Positions 51,096 to 60,031 of a stretch of DNA of 64,000 nucleotides are shown piece by piece. The notes beneath the pieces were generated by a model, which saw nothing but the letters and a program-made list of their open reading frames with translations, did no database searches and was not told where the DNA came from. Source of the DNA: JAAYBF01 sp963716445. Its GTDB lineage: Bacteria > Actinomycetota > Thermoleophilia > Solirubrobacterales > Thermoleophilaceae. The stretch is taken from positions 248,001 through 312,000 of the forward strand of contig OY970313.1 of the NCBI GenBank assembly GCA_963716445.1. Reading direction: 5' to 3'. The position numbers and the translations under genes are program-made. Position 1 is the first letter of the stretch. The number at the start of each line of letters is the position of its first letter.

Positions 51096-51733
51096 CGGCC
51101 GGCCCGGATGCCCGGGCGGTAGATCGCGACGCGGTAGACGACGCTCGGGCTGAGGTCGCGGAAGTAGCGTCGGACGGCGTCGAACTGGAGCGTGTAGTGG
51201 CCGCCGCCGGCGCCGAACAGGTCGCGCTCGACGTCGAGGGTGCCGCAGGCGCCGCGCGGCGTGCCGAGCCGGACGTTGCGCGCCCTGGCGTGGCCGCGGC
51301 GCTTGACGTGGGCGTAGAGCGCGCCGACGTCCATGAAGCCCTCGGCCCGCACCCGCAGGCGGCTGGAGTTCCGCGCCGGCATGATCGCGACGTCCATCGC
51401 GGTGATCCGCGCCACCGCGGCTGCCCTCAGCGACGGCCGCGTGCGGTCCTTCGCGACGAACCGCAGCCGCAGCCGTCCGGCGACCGACGGGGCTGTGACT
51501 CGCAAGCTGAGCTCTCCGTCCGGGTCGGCCCCGACGGTGGCGAGCTGCTGACCCCCGACGCTGAACGACACGAGGCCGTAGGGCGTGAAGCCGGATCCGC
51601 TGAAGACCATGCTCTCGTTGCCGGCGTAGCAGGAGCGATCGGCTGACAGCGTTGCGGCCGAGGCGGTGGCGTTCGCCGCGAGGGCGGCAGCGACGGCAAG
51701 GGCAAAGACGACGGCGGCGCTGCGAATCCTCAC
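50921..51733 (-). CDS. Secreted hypothetical protein with Ig-like fold
   Basis: 270 aa from a GTG at 51733. Signal peptide IRSAAVVFALAVAAALAANA. The mature first domain (SADRSCYAGNESMVFSGSGF, GRLRLRFVAKDRTRPSLRA) looks like a bacterial Ig/IPT-type beta sandwich. The second, with TLDVERDLFGAGGGHYTLQF, is also beta-rich. The last 58 residues are antisense to the 50556 gene and look unstructured, so the natural C-terminus was probably near residue 212 before a stop was lost. Confidence 0.62.
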   Translation of the reverse strand: MRIRSAAVVFALAVAAALAANATASAATLSADRSCYAGNESMVFSGSGFTPYGLVSFSVGGQQLATVGADPDGELSLRVTAPSVAGRLRLRFVAKDRTRPSLRAAAVARITAMDVAIMPARNSSRLRVRAEGFMDVGALYAHVKRRGHARARNVRLGTPRGACGTLDVERDLFGAGGGHYTLQFDAVRRYFRDLSPSVVYRVAIYRPGIRAGRYSSAASGPSTTHTASDRPGGLPPLTPANPPRVIRLARLTTTSRFLSDPFATGRSSRH

Positions 51734-52096
51734 GGGGACACCTCCGGACGAGGAGTCGGCGCCTGCGCGGACCATAGCGCGTATTGCAGGAGAACGCATG
51801 TTTTTCAATCGTGCGAGAGGACGGGCAATCTCAGCTCTGGAGCTGGTGTCATTCAGGTCTACGAGCGTTTCTAACTAAGAAGTTCGAGCATCGGCGCTGG
51901 CGCCTGATGTCCATCTGCCTTTCGAGGACCGAGCATTCTCTGGCAGGTGGAGGATCGCGCCTGGAAAGCTTGACACCCCCGGCGGCGGGTCGAGCCTAAG
52001 AGCCCAGGATCAGAAGGTCGATTTTGCGATTACAAAGCCGAATCGATGCATCAACCGGGATTGTGGCCTTGGACGCGGGCTTCCGGCGGTTGCGCC
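51734..52096. other. AT-richer spacer without a clear gene
   Basis: Small frames here have no ribosome site and no protein-like composition. The segment is visibly less GC-rich than the surroundings and marks the left edge of the large secreted-protein cluster. No repeat of the dispersed family was found in it. Confidence 0.5.
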
Positions 52097-52126
52097 TTGA
52101 CAGTCATAGACCGCACGTTTTATGAT
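52097..52126 (+). promoter_or_regulatory. Promoter of the first large secreted-protein operon
   Basis: TTGACA at 52097-52102 and TATGAT at 52121-52126, spacer 18. Near-consensus sigma-70 boxes about 105 bases before the start codon. The same arrangement occurs before the paralogous gene at 60032. Confidence 0.8.
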
Positions 52127-52230
52127 GGCCCTCCTGGTCGCAAAGGGCCGGGCTCAGAGCAGCACCTACCCGCGGCGCCCGATCCGGGCTGCCCGCAGGC
52201 AGGCAACGAACGAGGAGAGGACCAAGCCAG

Positions 52231-55200
52231 ATGAGAGCACCCCGGACCGTGGTCGGACTTGTCCCACGTGTGGGCCGTGGCTCGGGTTGCATGGCCGCTC
52301 GCGCCGCCGGGAGTGGTGCGTCCCGCCACGGCCGTTCGCTCGAGCCCGTCCCAGGCGCCGCGCCGCGTCGCGCGGCGCTTGGCTGGCTGCTCGCGGGGTC
52401 GATCGCCGCCCTGGTGCTCATGTCGCTGCCCACTGCTGCGTTTGCGGCGAAGACGGTCGATGGGTTCTTGGGTGGGGCGGGTCAGAGTCCTACGGACCGT
52501 TTCCCGGGGGCGAATGATGTTGCGGTTGTTGAGGCGTCTGGGGATGTCTATGTGGCGCAGTTCGGTCGGGTGCAGCGCCTGGATTCGGATGGGGGCTTCG
52601 AGCTGTTGTGGGGTAAGGACGCGGTCGTCGATGGTGGCGTTGGCGATACCGGCGTGGGGGGCGAGGTTTGCACGGTCGCCGCCGATTGCAGGTTGGGCAC
52701 GGACCCGGATGTCGGTGAGGGAGAGTTCGACAATCCGACGGGGGTCGCGGTCAATCAGGTCGTTGGACATCCGCAGTCAGGGCATGTGTATGTGCGCGAT
52801 ACGGGAAATATGCGTGTGCAGGAGTTCGATGCCGATGGTGGTTTTGTGCGGGCTTGGGGTTGGGGTGTCGCTACGGGCGCTGAGGCGTTCGAGGTCTGCA
52901 CCTCGGGCTGCCAGCAGGGCCTTCCTGGCGGAGGGAACGGCCAGCTGGGCGCTACAGGTTCGGTCGCGTCGATCGCTGTCGATCCGGCGAGCGGGAACGT
53001 GTATGTCGCCGATCCGGCCAACCAGCGTGTCCAGGAGTTCGAGGGCGACGGCGACTTCGTATCGGCGTTCGGGTCGGCATTCGCGGACGAGACAGCGGAT
53101 CCGGGCGAGTTCGGCTTCGATCAGCCGGCGCAGATAGCGGTCGACTCGAGTGGTGTGGTCTATGCCTCCGATTCCCACGACTCGGGGCGTGTGCAGCGCT
53201 ATGACACGACCAGCGACGCGTTCCTCGCCCCGATCGACGCGCCGCCGCTGACCTCAGGCTTCACGCAGGCGCTCGAGGTCGATCCGTCCACCGACAACCT
53301 GCTGGTCTTGCGCGCACCGGACTCCGGCGCCGAGGCAGTCGTCGAGGAGCTCGACACCGCCACCCTCACCCTCGTCGACACACACGGCATCGGCGACGGA
53401 CTCGGGGCGCCCGACCCTTCTGGCAACTCGTCCTCTGTGTTCGGACTGGGTGTCGACGGGACGCGCGGCAAGCTCTACGTCCCAGCGTTCTTCTGGCGCT
53501 CCCCAGGCGGGAGCACAAGCGTCGAGCCCTTCGATGGCCTCTTCGCCCTCGACAGCGACGGAGATGCCGCCCCGGATCCTGTGGCGGGGGCGCCGTTGAC
53601 TGTCGATGACGACAGCGCGCAGCTCTCAGGCACGGTCGATCCCAACGGTCCGAGCTACTACCGCTTCGAGTACTCAAAGAACGGCGTCGACTGGCAGCTT
53701 GTCGACGACAATGGGCGTAATAACGCCGAGTTGTTCGCCGAACGGCAGCTCATTGGCTCCGCGCCCCAGCCGGTGTCAGCGATGCTCGAGGGGTTGGAGT
53801 CCAACACGGTCTATCGCGTACGGATCGTCGCGACCAAGCTCACCGGGGTGTCCACCAAGGTGACCATCGTCTCGGCGGAGACGACATTCGTCACAGATGC
53901 CGTGGCGCCGACCGCGACGACGAGCGCGGTGCACAGCTACACCGACAGCTCGGCATGGCTCTCAGGGCGAATCAACCCAAAGGGCTCTGCCACGAGCTAT
54001 CGGTTCGAGTGGGGCGAGGGCACCGACTACCCGCACCAGGCGCCGGCATCGGATACGAGCGCTGGCTCGGGCGCCGTCGAGAAGGGCGTGCTCGAGGAGA
54101 TCCAGGGCCTCGAGCCAGACACCGTCTATTTCTACCGGCTGGTCGCCGAGAGTGCCGAGGGTGTGACGGTAGGTGCGGACCGGACTTTCAAGACTCGCCC
54201 GGCTTCGGGCGGGCTTGCCCAGCGGGGTTATGAGCAGGTCACGCCGGTGCTGAAGTACACCGACGCGTCACCCCCCACAACTGGCCTTGAGATCCTCGGC
54301 AGTGTCGCTACTGGCCGTGCGCTGGCCTCTGTTGCTGCTGATGGGGATGTGGCGTCGTTCAAGGTGATCGATGCCCTGCCGGATGCCGAGCACGGCGCTG
54401 CGAGCGTTGGCGCACTGACCCAGGAATACCGGGCTGTGCGCGAGGGTGATGGGTGGTCGAGTGGGCTGTTGCTGGGTCGTCCACTCGGGAAGATCGATGG
54501 GTCGAATCCGCTCGTGCTTGCGGGGTCGCCGGATCTGTCGAAGTACGTAGTGTCCGCAAATCAGCCGTTGGTCGAAGGGGCTCACGGACGCTCGCTCTAC
54601 CTGAGGGCGCCATTGGCCGATCTCTACGCCGAGATAGCCGGGGTCGATGGCGATCTTGTTCAGCCGCCCTCCTATCAGGGTGCGTCGACGAGCTTGGACC
54701 ATGTGTTCTATGCGATGCCCGATGGTGGTCTTTTCGAGTGGGTGGATGGGATGTCGCGTGCGGTGGCAGTCGATCCGTCGGGCGTCGAGTTTGAAACGCC
54801 CGCGATGATCGGCTCGCAGTCGCTCAAGCGGCTTGCGGTCAGCTCCGATGGCGAGCACGCGTTCTTCTCTGTGCCGCTCAGCGTTCCCGGGACACAGATC
54901 TATCGGCGTAGTGGTGGTCTGACGACTGTGCTGGCTTCGCCTTCGAAGCGGTCAACGCCAGACCCCGAGGGTGTGAAAGCGAAGGTCTTTCAGTCGGGGT
55001 CCGCTGATGGGGACAGGGTGTTCTTCACAAGCTCTGAGCTGTTGACAGACGATGCGAACACGGGTCCGTCTCGGGCTGGGCGTGACTTGTATCGCTACGA
55101 GGTGTCGACCGACACGTTGATCGACGTCTCGGCGGGGTCCACCGATCCTGATGGCGCGGAGGTGGTTGGTGTGCTTGGCGCGTCTGAGGACGCCGATCGG

Positions 55201-56283
55201 ATCTACTACGTCGCGCGGGGCCGGGTTGTCTCTGGGGGTGCGGCGGGTGAGCCGAACGTCTACATGTGGCAAGACGACGGCAGCACGGATGGGCAGACGC
55301 GGCTCATAGCGACGCTCGACGAGCTCGATGTCAGCGGCGCTGGACCCTACAACCTCAGTTTGAGCATCGATGACCGGCCAGTGCGGGTGACACCGGACGG
55401 TCGGGCGCTTGTGTTCCATTCGACTGCGAGCTTGACCGGTTATCGCAACCAGGGGTTCTCTGAGGTCTTTATCTATGAGGCCGACGCCAATGGTGGTGAG
55501 GGTCAGTTGAGCTGTGTGTCGTGTCGGCCCAACGGTACGCCCGCGCACGACGATTCGGCAGTGCCTCGCAGCAACGTTGCCGTGGGCGGGGATCCTGCGC
55601 GGGCGTTGTCTGAGGACGGGCGGCGTGTGTTCTTCAATAGCGGTGACGCGCTGGTGTCCCAGGACAGCGATGGCGAGCATGATGTGTATGAGTGGGAGGC
55701 TGGGCGGATCAGGTTGCTCTCGGTTGGCAATGCCGCCGCGCCGAGTGATTTCGTCGGGGCGAGCGAGAGCGGCGACGATGTGTTCTTCGCTACGCGTGAT
55801 CGGCTTGTGGGCCAGGATCGCGATGGGCTGTTGGATGTCTATGACGCCCGTGTTGGTGGCGGGTTTGCGTCGCAGAACCCGGTCGATGTGCCGTGTGTTG
55901 GTGAGGCGTGCAGGCCGGCGCCGGCCCAGGTTCCGCCGGCGCCTGGCCCGGCCAGCGGCGGAGGCGGCGATTATGTGCGGCCGTTTGAGGTGGCGCGGAT
56001 CACTGCGGGTCAGCGGCGGTTGTTGGCTCGCCGCGGCCGGATCGCTTTGCGGATAAGGGTCGATCGTCCGGGCCGGGTGCTCGTGCGGGCACTTAGCGGT
56101 CGGCGGTTGGTGGGGTCGGCGTCGAAGACCGCCACGCGTGCTGAGGCGGTGACGGTGAGGCTTGCGCTCAAGCGCTCGGCGCGGCGGACGCTCGCGCGGC
56201 GTGGCCGGTTGCGGTTGGCGCTTGAGGTGCGTTTTGGCGGGGAGAGCGAGACAGCCACCGTGAGCTTGAGGAGGGTCAAGTGA
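52231..56283 (+). CDS. Large secreted NHL-propeller / Fn3 / TolB-like protein
   Basis: 1350 aa. A long basic N-terminus leads to a signal segment (LGWLLAGSIAALVLMSLPTA, cleavage near residue 73). Residues 75-420 are NHL beta-propeller repeats (HVYVRDTGNMRVQEFDADGG, NVYVADPANQRVQEFEG). Two fibronectin-III-like domains follow at about 430-545 and 550-640. Residues 650-1240 resemble a TolB/WD40-like propeller (SSDGEHAFFSVPLS, SVSCRPNGTP-type CVSC motif). The last 100 residues are a basic beta domain (RITAGQRRLLARRGRIAL). A surface or extracellular-matrix function is inference. ATG follows GAGGAGAGGA. Confidence 0.85.
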   Translation: MRAPRTVVGLVPRVGRGSGCMAARAAGSGASRHGRSLEPVPGAAPRRAALGWLLAGSIAALVLMSLPTAAFAAKTVDGFLGGAGQSPTDRFPGANDVAVVEASGDVYVAQFGRVQRLDSDGGFELLWGKDAVVDGGVGDTGVGGEVCTVAADCRLGTDPDVGEGEFDNPTGVAVNQVVGHPQSGHVYVRDTGNMRVQEFDADGGFVRAWGWGVATGAEAFEVCTSGCQQGLPGGGNGQLGATGSVASIAVDPASGNVYVADPANQRVQEFEGDGDFVSAFGSAFADETADPGEFGFDQPAQIAVDSSGVVYASDSHDSGRVQRYDTTSDAFLAPIDAPPLTSGFTQALEVDPSTDNLLVLRAPDSGAEAVVEELDTATLTLVDTHGIGDGLGAPDPSGNSSSVFGLGVDGTRGKLYVPAFFWRSPGGSTSVEPFDGLFALDSDGDAAPDPVAGAPLTVDDDSAQLSGTVDPNGPSYYRFEYSKNGVDWQLVDDNGRNNAELFAERQLIGSAPQPVSAMLEGLESNTVYRVRIVATKLTGVSTKVTIVSAETTFVTDAVAPTATTSAVHSYTDSSAWLSGRINPKGSATSYRFEWGEGTDYPHQAPASDTSAGSGAVEKGVLEEIQGLEPDTVYFYRLVAESAEGVTVGADRTFKTRPASGGLAQRGYEQVTPVLKYTDASPPTTGLEILGSVATGRALASVAADGDVASFKVIDALPDAEHGAASVGALTQEYRAVREGDGWSSGLLLGRPLGKIDGSNPLVLAGSPDLSKYVVSANQPLVEGAHGRSLYLRAPLADLYAEIAGVDGDLVQPPSYQGASTSLDHVFYAMPDGGLFEWVDGMSRAVAVDPSGVEFETPAMIGSQSLKRLAVSSDGEHAFFSVPLSVPGTQIYRRSGGLTTVLASPSKRSTPDPEGVKAKVFQSGSADGDRVFFTSSELLTDDANTGPSRAGRDLYRYEVSTDTLIDVSAGSTDPDGAEVVGVLGASEDADRIYYVARGRVVSGGAAGEPNVYMWQDDGSTDGQTRLIATLDELDVSGAGPYNLSLSIDDRPVRVTPDGRALVFHSTASLTGYRNQGFSEVFIYEADANGGEGQLSCVSCRPNGTPAHDDSAVPRSNVAVGGDPARALSEDGRRVFFNSGDALVSQDSDGEHDVYEWEAGRIRLLSVGNAAAPSDFVGASESGDDVFFATRDRLVGQDRDGLLDVYDARVGGGFASQNPVDVPCVGEACRPAPAQVPPAPGPASGGGGDYVRPFEVARITAGQRRLLARRGRIALRIRVDRPGRVLVRALSGRRLVGSASKTATRAEAVTVRLALKRSARRTLARRGRLRLALEVRFGGESETATVSLRRVK

Positions 56284-59200
56284 GCGCACCGACGGCGACC
56301 ACTGGGATCGGAACTGGGATGAGGATCGTGAGGAGCTCGATGATGCGCAGCGTTGCCGGCCGTTTGATGGGACCTGTCGCCAAGATGTTGGCGGTGGCGG
56401 CGGTGTGCTGTGTCGCGTTGGCCGCGGTGGCGTCTGTGGCGTGGGCTGGGCCGGTGTGGGACAGCGAGATGTTCATCGCGCCGACCGAGCTGCAGGCTGG
56501 CCAGGACGCGGTGTTGACGATCCAGAGCCTCAACAAGGGCGACGCGCCGACCGACGACATCGGCCAGTTGGAGTTCGACCTGCCGGCGGGTGTGACGCTC
56601 AACCACGTCGGTACCGAGATCTTCGGGACGTGGTTCTGTCAGATCCCGGACTTCCCTGAGAACGTGTGTTTGTCGTTGCCGGGCATCCCGGCGCGCGCGC
56701 AGGCCATCCGGCTCGATCTGCATCTCGACGTCGCGCCGGGATTGTCGGGGACGTTTCCGATCACTGTGACGCTGTCGGGTGGTGGTGCGCCGGGGCCGCA
56801 TACCTTGACCGAGCAGGTGACGATCGACGACACCCCGATCGGCTTCGGCCCCAAGCCGGGGACGCTGAGGGCGGGGGCGTTTGATGAGAGCGGCGCCGAT
56901 TACACGCAGGCGGGTGGTCATCCGTTCTCGGCGGAGGCGTTCTTTGACTTCAACCTCAGATACGACAACGGGATGTTCCAGGACGGCGGCTACATCAAGG
57001 ACACGATCACCGAGCTGCCCGCCGGCTTTGTCGGCAACGCGACCCAGATGCCGACCTGCAGCGACGCCCAGTTCGTCATCGCCCAAGACTGCCCGGTCGA
57101 GAGCCAGGTCGGGGTGATCCGCCTCTACCTGTTCGGGCTAAACCGCACCCAGGCGGTCGCGCTCTATAACCTCGATCCGCCGGGGCATCTGCCGGCCCAG
57201 TTCGGTTTCCATCCCGCCGGCGACAGCTACAACCTCAAGCTCAATCCCACGGTGCGCACCGACGGCGACTACGGCGTCACGATCACGACGCCGAACGCCC
57301 CGGAGGAGCTCGTGGTCGGTCGCGCGAGGGTGATCGTTTGGGGGGTCCCTGCCGACCCCGCGCACGATCATCAGCGCTGCCAGCAGCTGAACTCGGTCGC
57401 GATGAGCTGCACCGGCACCGACAGCTACGGCGAGCCCTACAGCGGTGATGTGGGCGATCCGCACTCCTCGAGCGCGCCAGTGGTCCCGTTCTTGACCAAC
57501 CCGACGAGCTGCACCGGACCGCTCGAGACTGTGTTCAGGTGGGATAGCTGGAGCAACCCGGCCAATCCCGACGACTTCAGCGACCCCCGCTGGGTGACCG
57601 CCGTCGCCCCGAACCCGGCGGTGACGGGTTGCGATCTGGTCGATTTCGATCCGTCGTTGGCGATTGAGCCGTCGACGAAGGCGGCTGGTCAGCCCACGGG
57701 CATGGACGTCGATTTGGACTTGCCTGAGAACGACGATCCGGACGGGCTTGCGACGTCGCATTTGAAGAAGACGACGGTCACGCTGCCGGAAGGGATGACC
57801 GTCTCGCCGTCTTCGGCCGATGGGCTGCAGGCGTGTACCCGCGCGCAGATCGGGCTCACGACGCCTGTGGGGACGACGCCTGCGCGGTTCAGCAAGACGC
57901 CTGTCGGTTGCCCCGACGGGTCGAAGCTCGCGACGGCGACCGTCACCTCGCCGGCGTTGAAGGATCCGCTCTCGGGTGCTGTCTATCTTGCCGAGCAGGA
58001 TTTGAACCCGTTCGGTTCTTTGGTGGCGATGTATCTGGTCGCCAAGCATCCGAGCACGCTGGTCAAGCTGGCGGGCAAGGTCGATTTGGATCCGAACACG
58101 GGCAGGATCACGGCGACCTTCGACGACAACCCACAGCTACCGCTCTCAGAGGTCAAGCTCGACTTCCCCGACGGCCCTAGGGCTTCGTTGACGGTCCCGG
58201 CCAAGTGCGGCGCTCATCAGGTCGGGTGGGCGATGGACGGCTGGTCCGGCGCTTCGAGGTCGGGTGCGGATGGGTTCGTGTCGGAGTGTCCGGCCGGTGT
58301 CGACCCGAGCGCGCCGCTTCCGTTCGCGCCGAGCTTCACGGCGGGCACGACGAACTCGGCGGGTGGTTCGCATTCGCCGTTCGTTCTTCGGATTCAGCGT
58401 GGCGATCGCCAGCAGGAGCTCTCCGGGGTGAAGGTCGAGATGCCGAAGGGGCTGTTGGCCAAGCTCGCCGGCGTCCCGCTGTGCGGTGAGGCTCAGGCCG
58501 CCGCGGGGACCTGCGACCAGGCATCGCGTGTCGGTACCGCTACGGCCGGCGCTGGCCCTGGCCCGAACCCGTTCTATGTCTCAGGACCGGTGTATCTGAC
58601 GGGTCCGTACAAGGGCGCCCCCTACGGCCTGTCGGTCGCCGTCCCGGCGATCGCCGGCCCGTTCAATCTCGGGACGGTCGTCGTCCGTCAAGCGCTCCAT
58701 GTGGATCGCTCCGATGCTCATGTGACGGCGGTCAGCGATCCGCTGCCCAGGATCTTGAAGGGCGTGCCGTTGCAGATCCGCGATGTGCGCGTCAACGTCG
58801 ACCGGCCCGACTTCGTGGTCAACCCGTCGTCGTGTAAGGCCCAGCAGATCACGAGCACGGTCTCCTCGACCCAAGGCGCCGCCAGCACCCTCGCCGACCG
58901 CTTCCAAGCCTCGGCCTGCGCCCGGCTCGGTTTCAAGCCGAACCTCAAGCTCGCCCTGACGGGCAAGCGCCAAAGGACTACCGGCAGGCATCCGGGCGTC
59001 AAGGCGCAGGTGACCCAGAAGCCGGGGGAGGCGGCGATCCGTCAGGCGGTCGTGAAGCTGCCGAAGTCGCTGGCTCTGGACCCGGACAACGCCCAGGCGT
59101 TGTGTGAGTTCTCCGATGGCACCAAGCCCGATCTCGAGAACCACTGTCCAAGAGGCTCGATCGTCGGACGCGCGAAGGCAACGACCCCGCTTCTGGATGA

Positions 59201-59606
59201 GCCGTTGGCGGGCAATGTGTACTTCGTCAAGAACGTCCGCACCGACCCCAAGACGGGCAATCAGATCCGGACGTTGCCGATGATCGTCGTCGCCTTGCGC
59301 GGCAAGATCGCGGTCAACCTCCGCGGCGAGTCCTCGGTAGCCAAGAGCCGGCTCGTCAACACGTTCGCCTCGGTACCCGACGCGCCGATCTCGCGGTTCA
59401 ACCTCAACATTAGAGGCGGCGCCAACGGCATCCTCGCCGTCACCAGGACAAGACGCGGCCGGATCAACATCTGCAACAGCCGCCAAACCGCCCAAGCCGA
59501 CTTCGACGCACAGAACGGCCGGGCGCACGACCGCAACATCCGCATCACCACACCCTGCACCAGCAAGGCCAAGCAGGGCAAAGCCAGGCGGGCCAAGCAG
59601 CGCTAG
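56280..59606 (+). CDS. Large secreted beta-sandwich protein
   Basis: 1108 aa. GTG start overlaps the previous stop as GTGA, so it is cotranslated with the NHL/Fn3 protein. Signal peptide about residues 30-57 (MLAVAAVCCVALAAVASVAW). The rest is made of repeated beta segments with paired cysteines and recurring motifs: GFVGNATQMPTCSDAQF, TLPEGMTVSPSSADGLQACT, then CPDGSKLATATVTSPALKDP and, later, CPRGSIVGRAKATTPLLDEP. The repeat of CP.GS..G.A...P.L..P shows internal duplication. The C-terminus is Lys/Arg-rich. Function unknown; probably acts outside the cell with its operon partner. Confidence 0.82.
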   Translation: MSAPTATTGIGTGMRIVRSSMMRSVAGRLMGPVAKMLAVAAVCCVALAAVASVAWAGPVWDSEMFIAPTELQAGQDAVLTIQSLNKGDAPTDDIGQLEFDLPAGVTLNHVGTEIFGTWFCQIPDFPENVCLSLPGIPARAQAIRLDLHLDVAPGLSGTFPITVTLSGGGAPGPHTLTEQVTIDDTPIGFGPKPGTLRAGAFDESGADYTQAGGHPFSAEAFFDFNLRYDNGMFQDGGYIKDTITELPAGFVGNATQMPTCSDAQFVIAQDCPVESQVGVIRLYLFGLNRTQAVALYNLDPPGHLPAQFGFHPAGDSYNLKLNPTVRTDGDYGVTITTPNAPEELVVGRARVIVWGVPADPAHDHQRCQQLNSVAMSCTGTDSYGEPYSGDVGDPHSSSAPVVPFLTNPTSCTGPLETVFRWDSWSNPANPDDFSDPRWVTAVAPNPAVTGCDLVDFDPSLAIEPSTKAAGQPTGMDVDLDLPENDDPDGLATSHLKKTTVTLPEGMTVSPSSADGLQACTRAQIGLTTPVGTTPARFSKTPVGCPDGSKLATATVTSPALKDPLSGAVYLAEQDLNPFGSLVAMYLVAKHPSTLVKLAGKVDLDPNTGRITATFDDNPQLPLSEVKLDFPDGPRASLTVPAKCGAHQVGWAMDGWSGASRSGADGFVSECPAGVDPSAPLPFAPSFTAGTTNSAGGSHSPFVLRIQRGDRQQELSGVKVEMPKGLLAKLAGVPLCGEAQAAAGTCDQASRVGTATAGAGPGPNPFYVSGPVYLTGPYKGAPYGLSVAVPAIAGPFNLGTVVVRQALHVDRSDAHVTAVSDPLPRILKGVPLQIRDVRVNVDRPDFVVNPSSCKAQQITSTVSSTQGAASTLADRFQASACARLGFKPNLKLALTGKRQRTTGRHPGVKAQVTQKPGEAAIRQAVVKLPKSLALDPDNAQALCEFSDGTKPDLENHCPRGSIVGRAKATTPLLDEPLAGNVYFVKNVRTDPKTGNQIRTLPMIVVALRGKIAVNLRGESSVAKSRLVNTFASVPDAPISRFNLNIRGGANGILAVTRTRRGRINICNSRQTAQADFDAQNGRAHDRNIRITTPCTSKAKQGKARRAKQR

Positions 59607-59681
59607 ACCGCAGCAGGCAAGTCTGCTGGCGAGCCGTCGGCAGCCAACGCCGGTGGCCAGCAGCCGCCACTACGCCGCATC

Positions 59682-59714
59682 AGGGGCGCCGGCCGAATGG
59701 TCGGCGCCCCTTTT
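59682..59714 (+). terminator. Terminator of the 52231-59606 operon
   Basis: Perfect 10-bp stem, 59682-59691 with 59702-59711, with GCC/GGT inner pairing, followed by TTTT and a T-rich tail. Seventy-five bases past the stop. The spacer to 60031 otherwise holds only the next promoter. Confidence 0.85.
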
Positions 59715-59874
59715 GTCGTCTTAGGCCCTAGCTGATCGCTCGGGCCGCAGAACCGCAGGTATGGCCCGAACCGTCCTTGCGGCGCTGGCAAGCCATAGAA
59801 CGTCCTGGTCCTGTTGCTCAGGCTGGCTGAAGCGCCGGTTGCGGCTCTCTAGAGCGGGCGGGACGGTTGCTGCT

Positions 59875-59904
59875 TGACATCCAGATACCTCCGAGTTTAT
59901 GTTG
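59875..59904 (+). promoter_or_regulatory. Promoter of the second NHL/Fn3 gene
   Basis: TTGACA at 59875-59880 and TATGTT at 59899-59904, spacer 18. Same boxes, spacing and distance to the start as the promoter at 52097, although the leader between promoter and ribosome site differs. Confidence 0.75.
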
Positions 59905-60031
59905 ATGGGGTCCAGAAACTTCGGGGTGGCTGACTAGCGAATCGTCGCGGCTGCCGAGCCTCCGAGCCGGACACCGAATCGTCAGATCCGGACCGATGTA
60001 CGCACAGCACCGAGGAGAGGAACCGAGCTAG

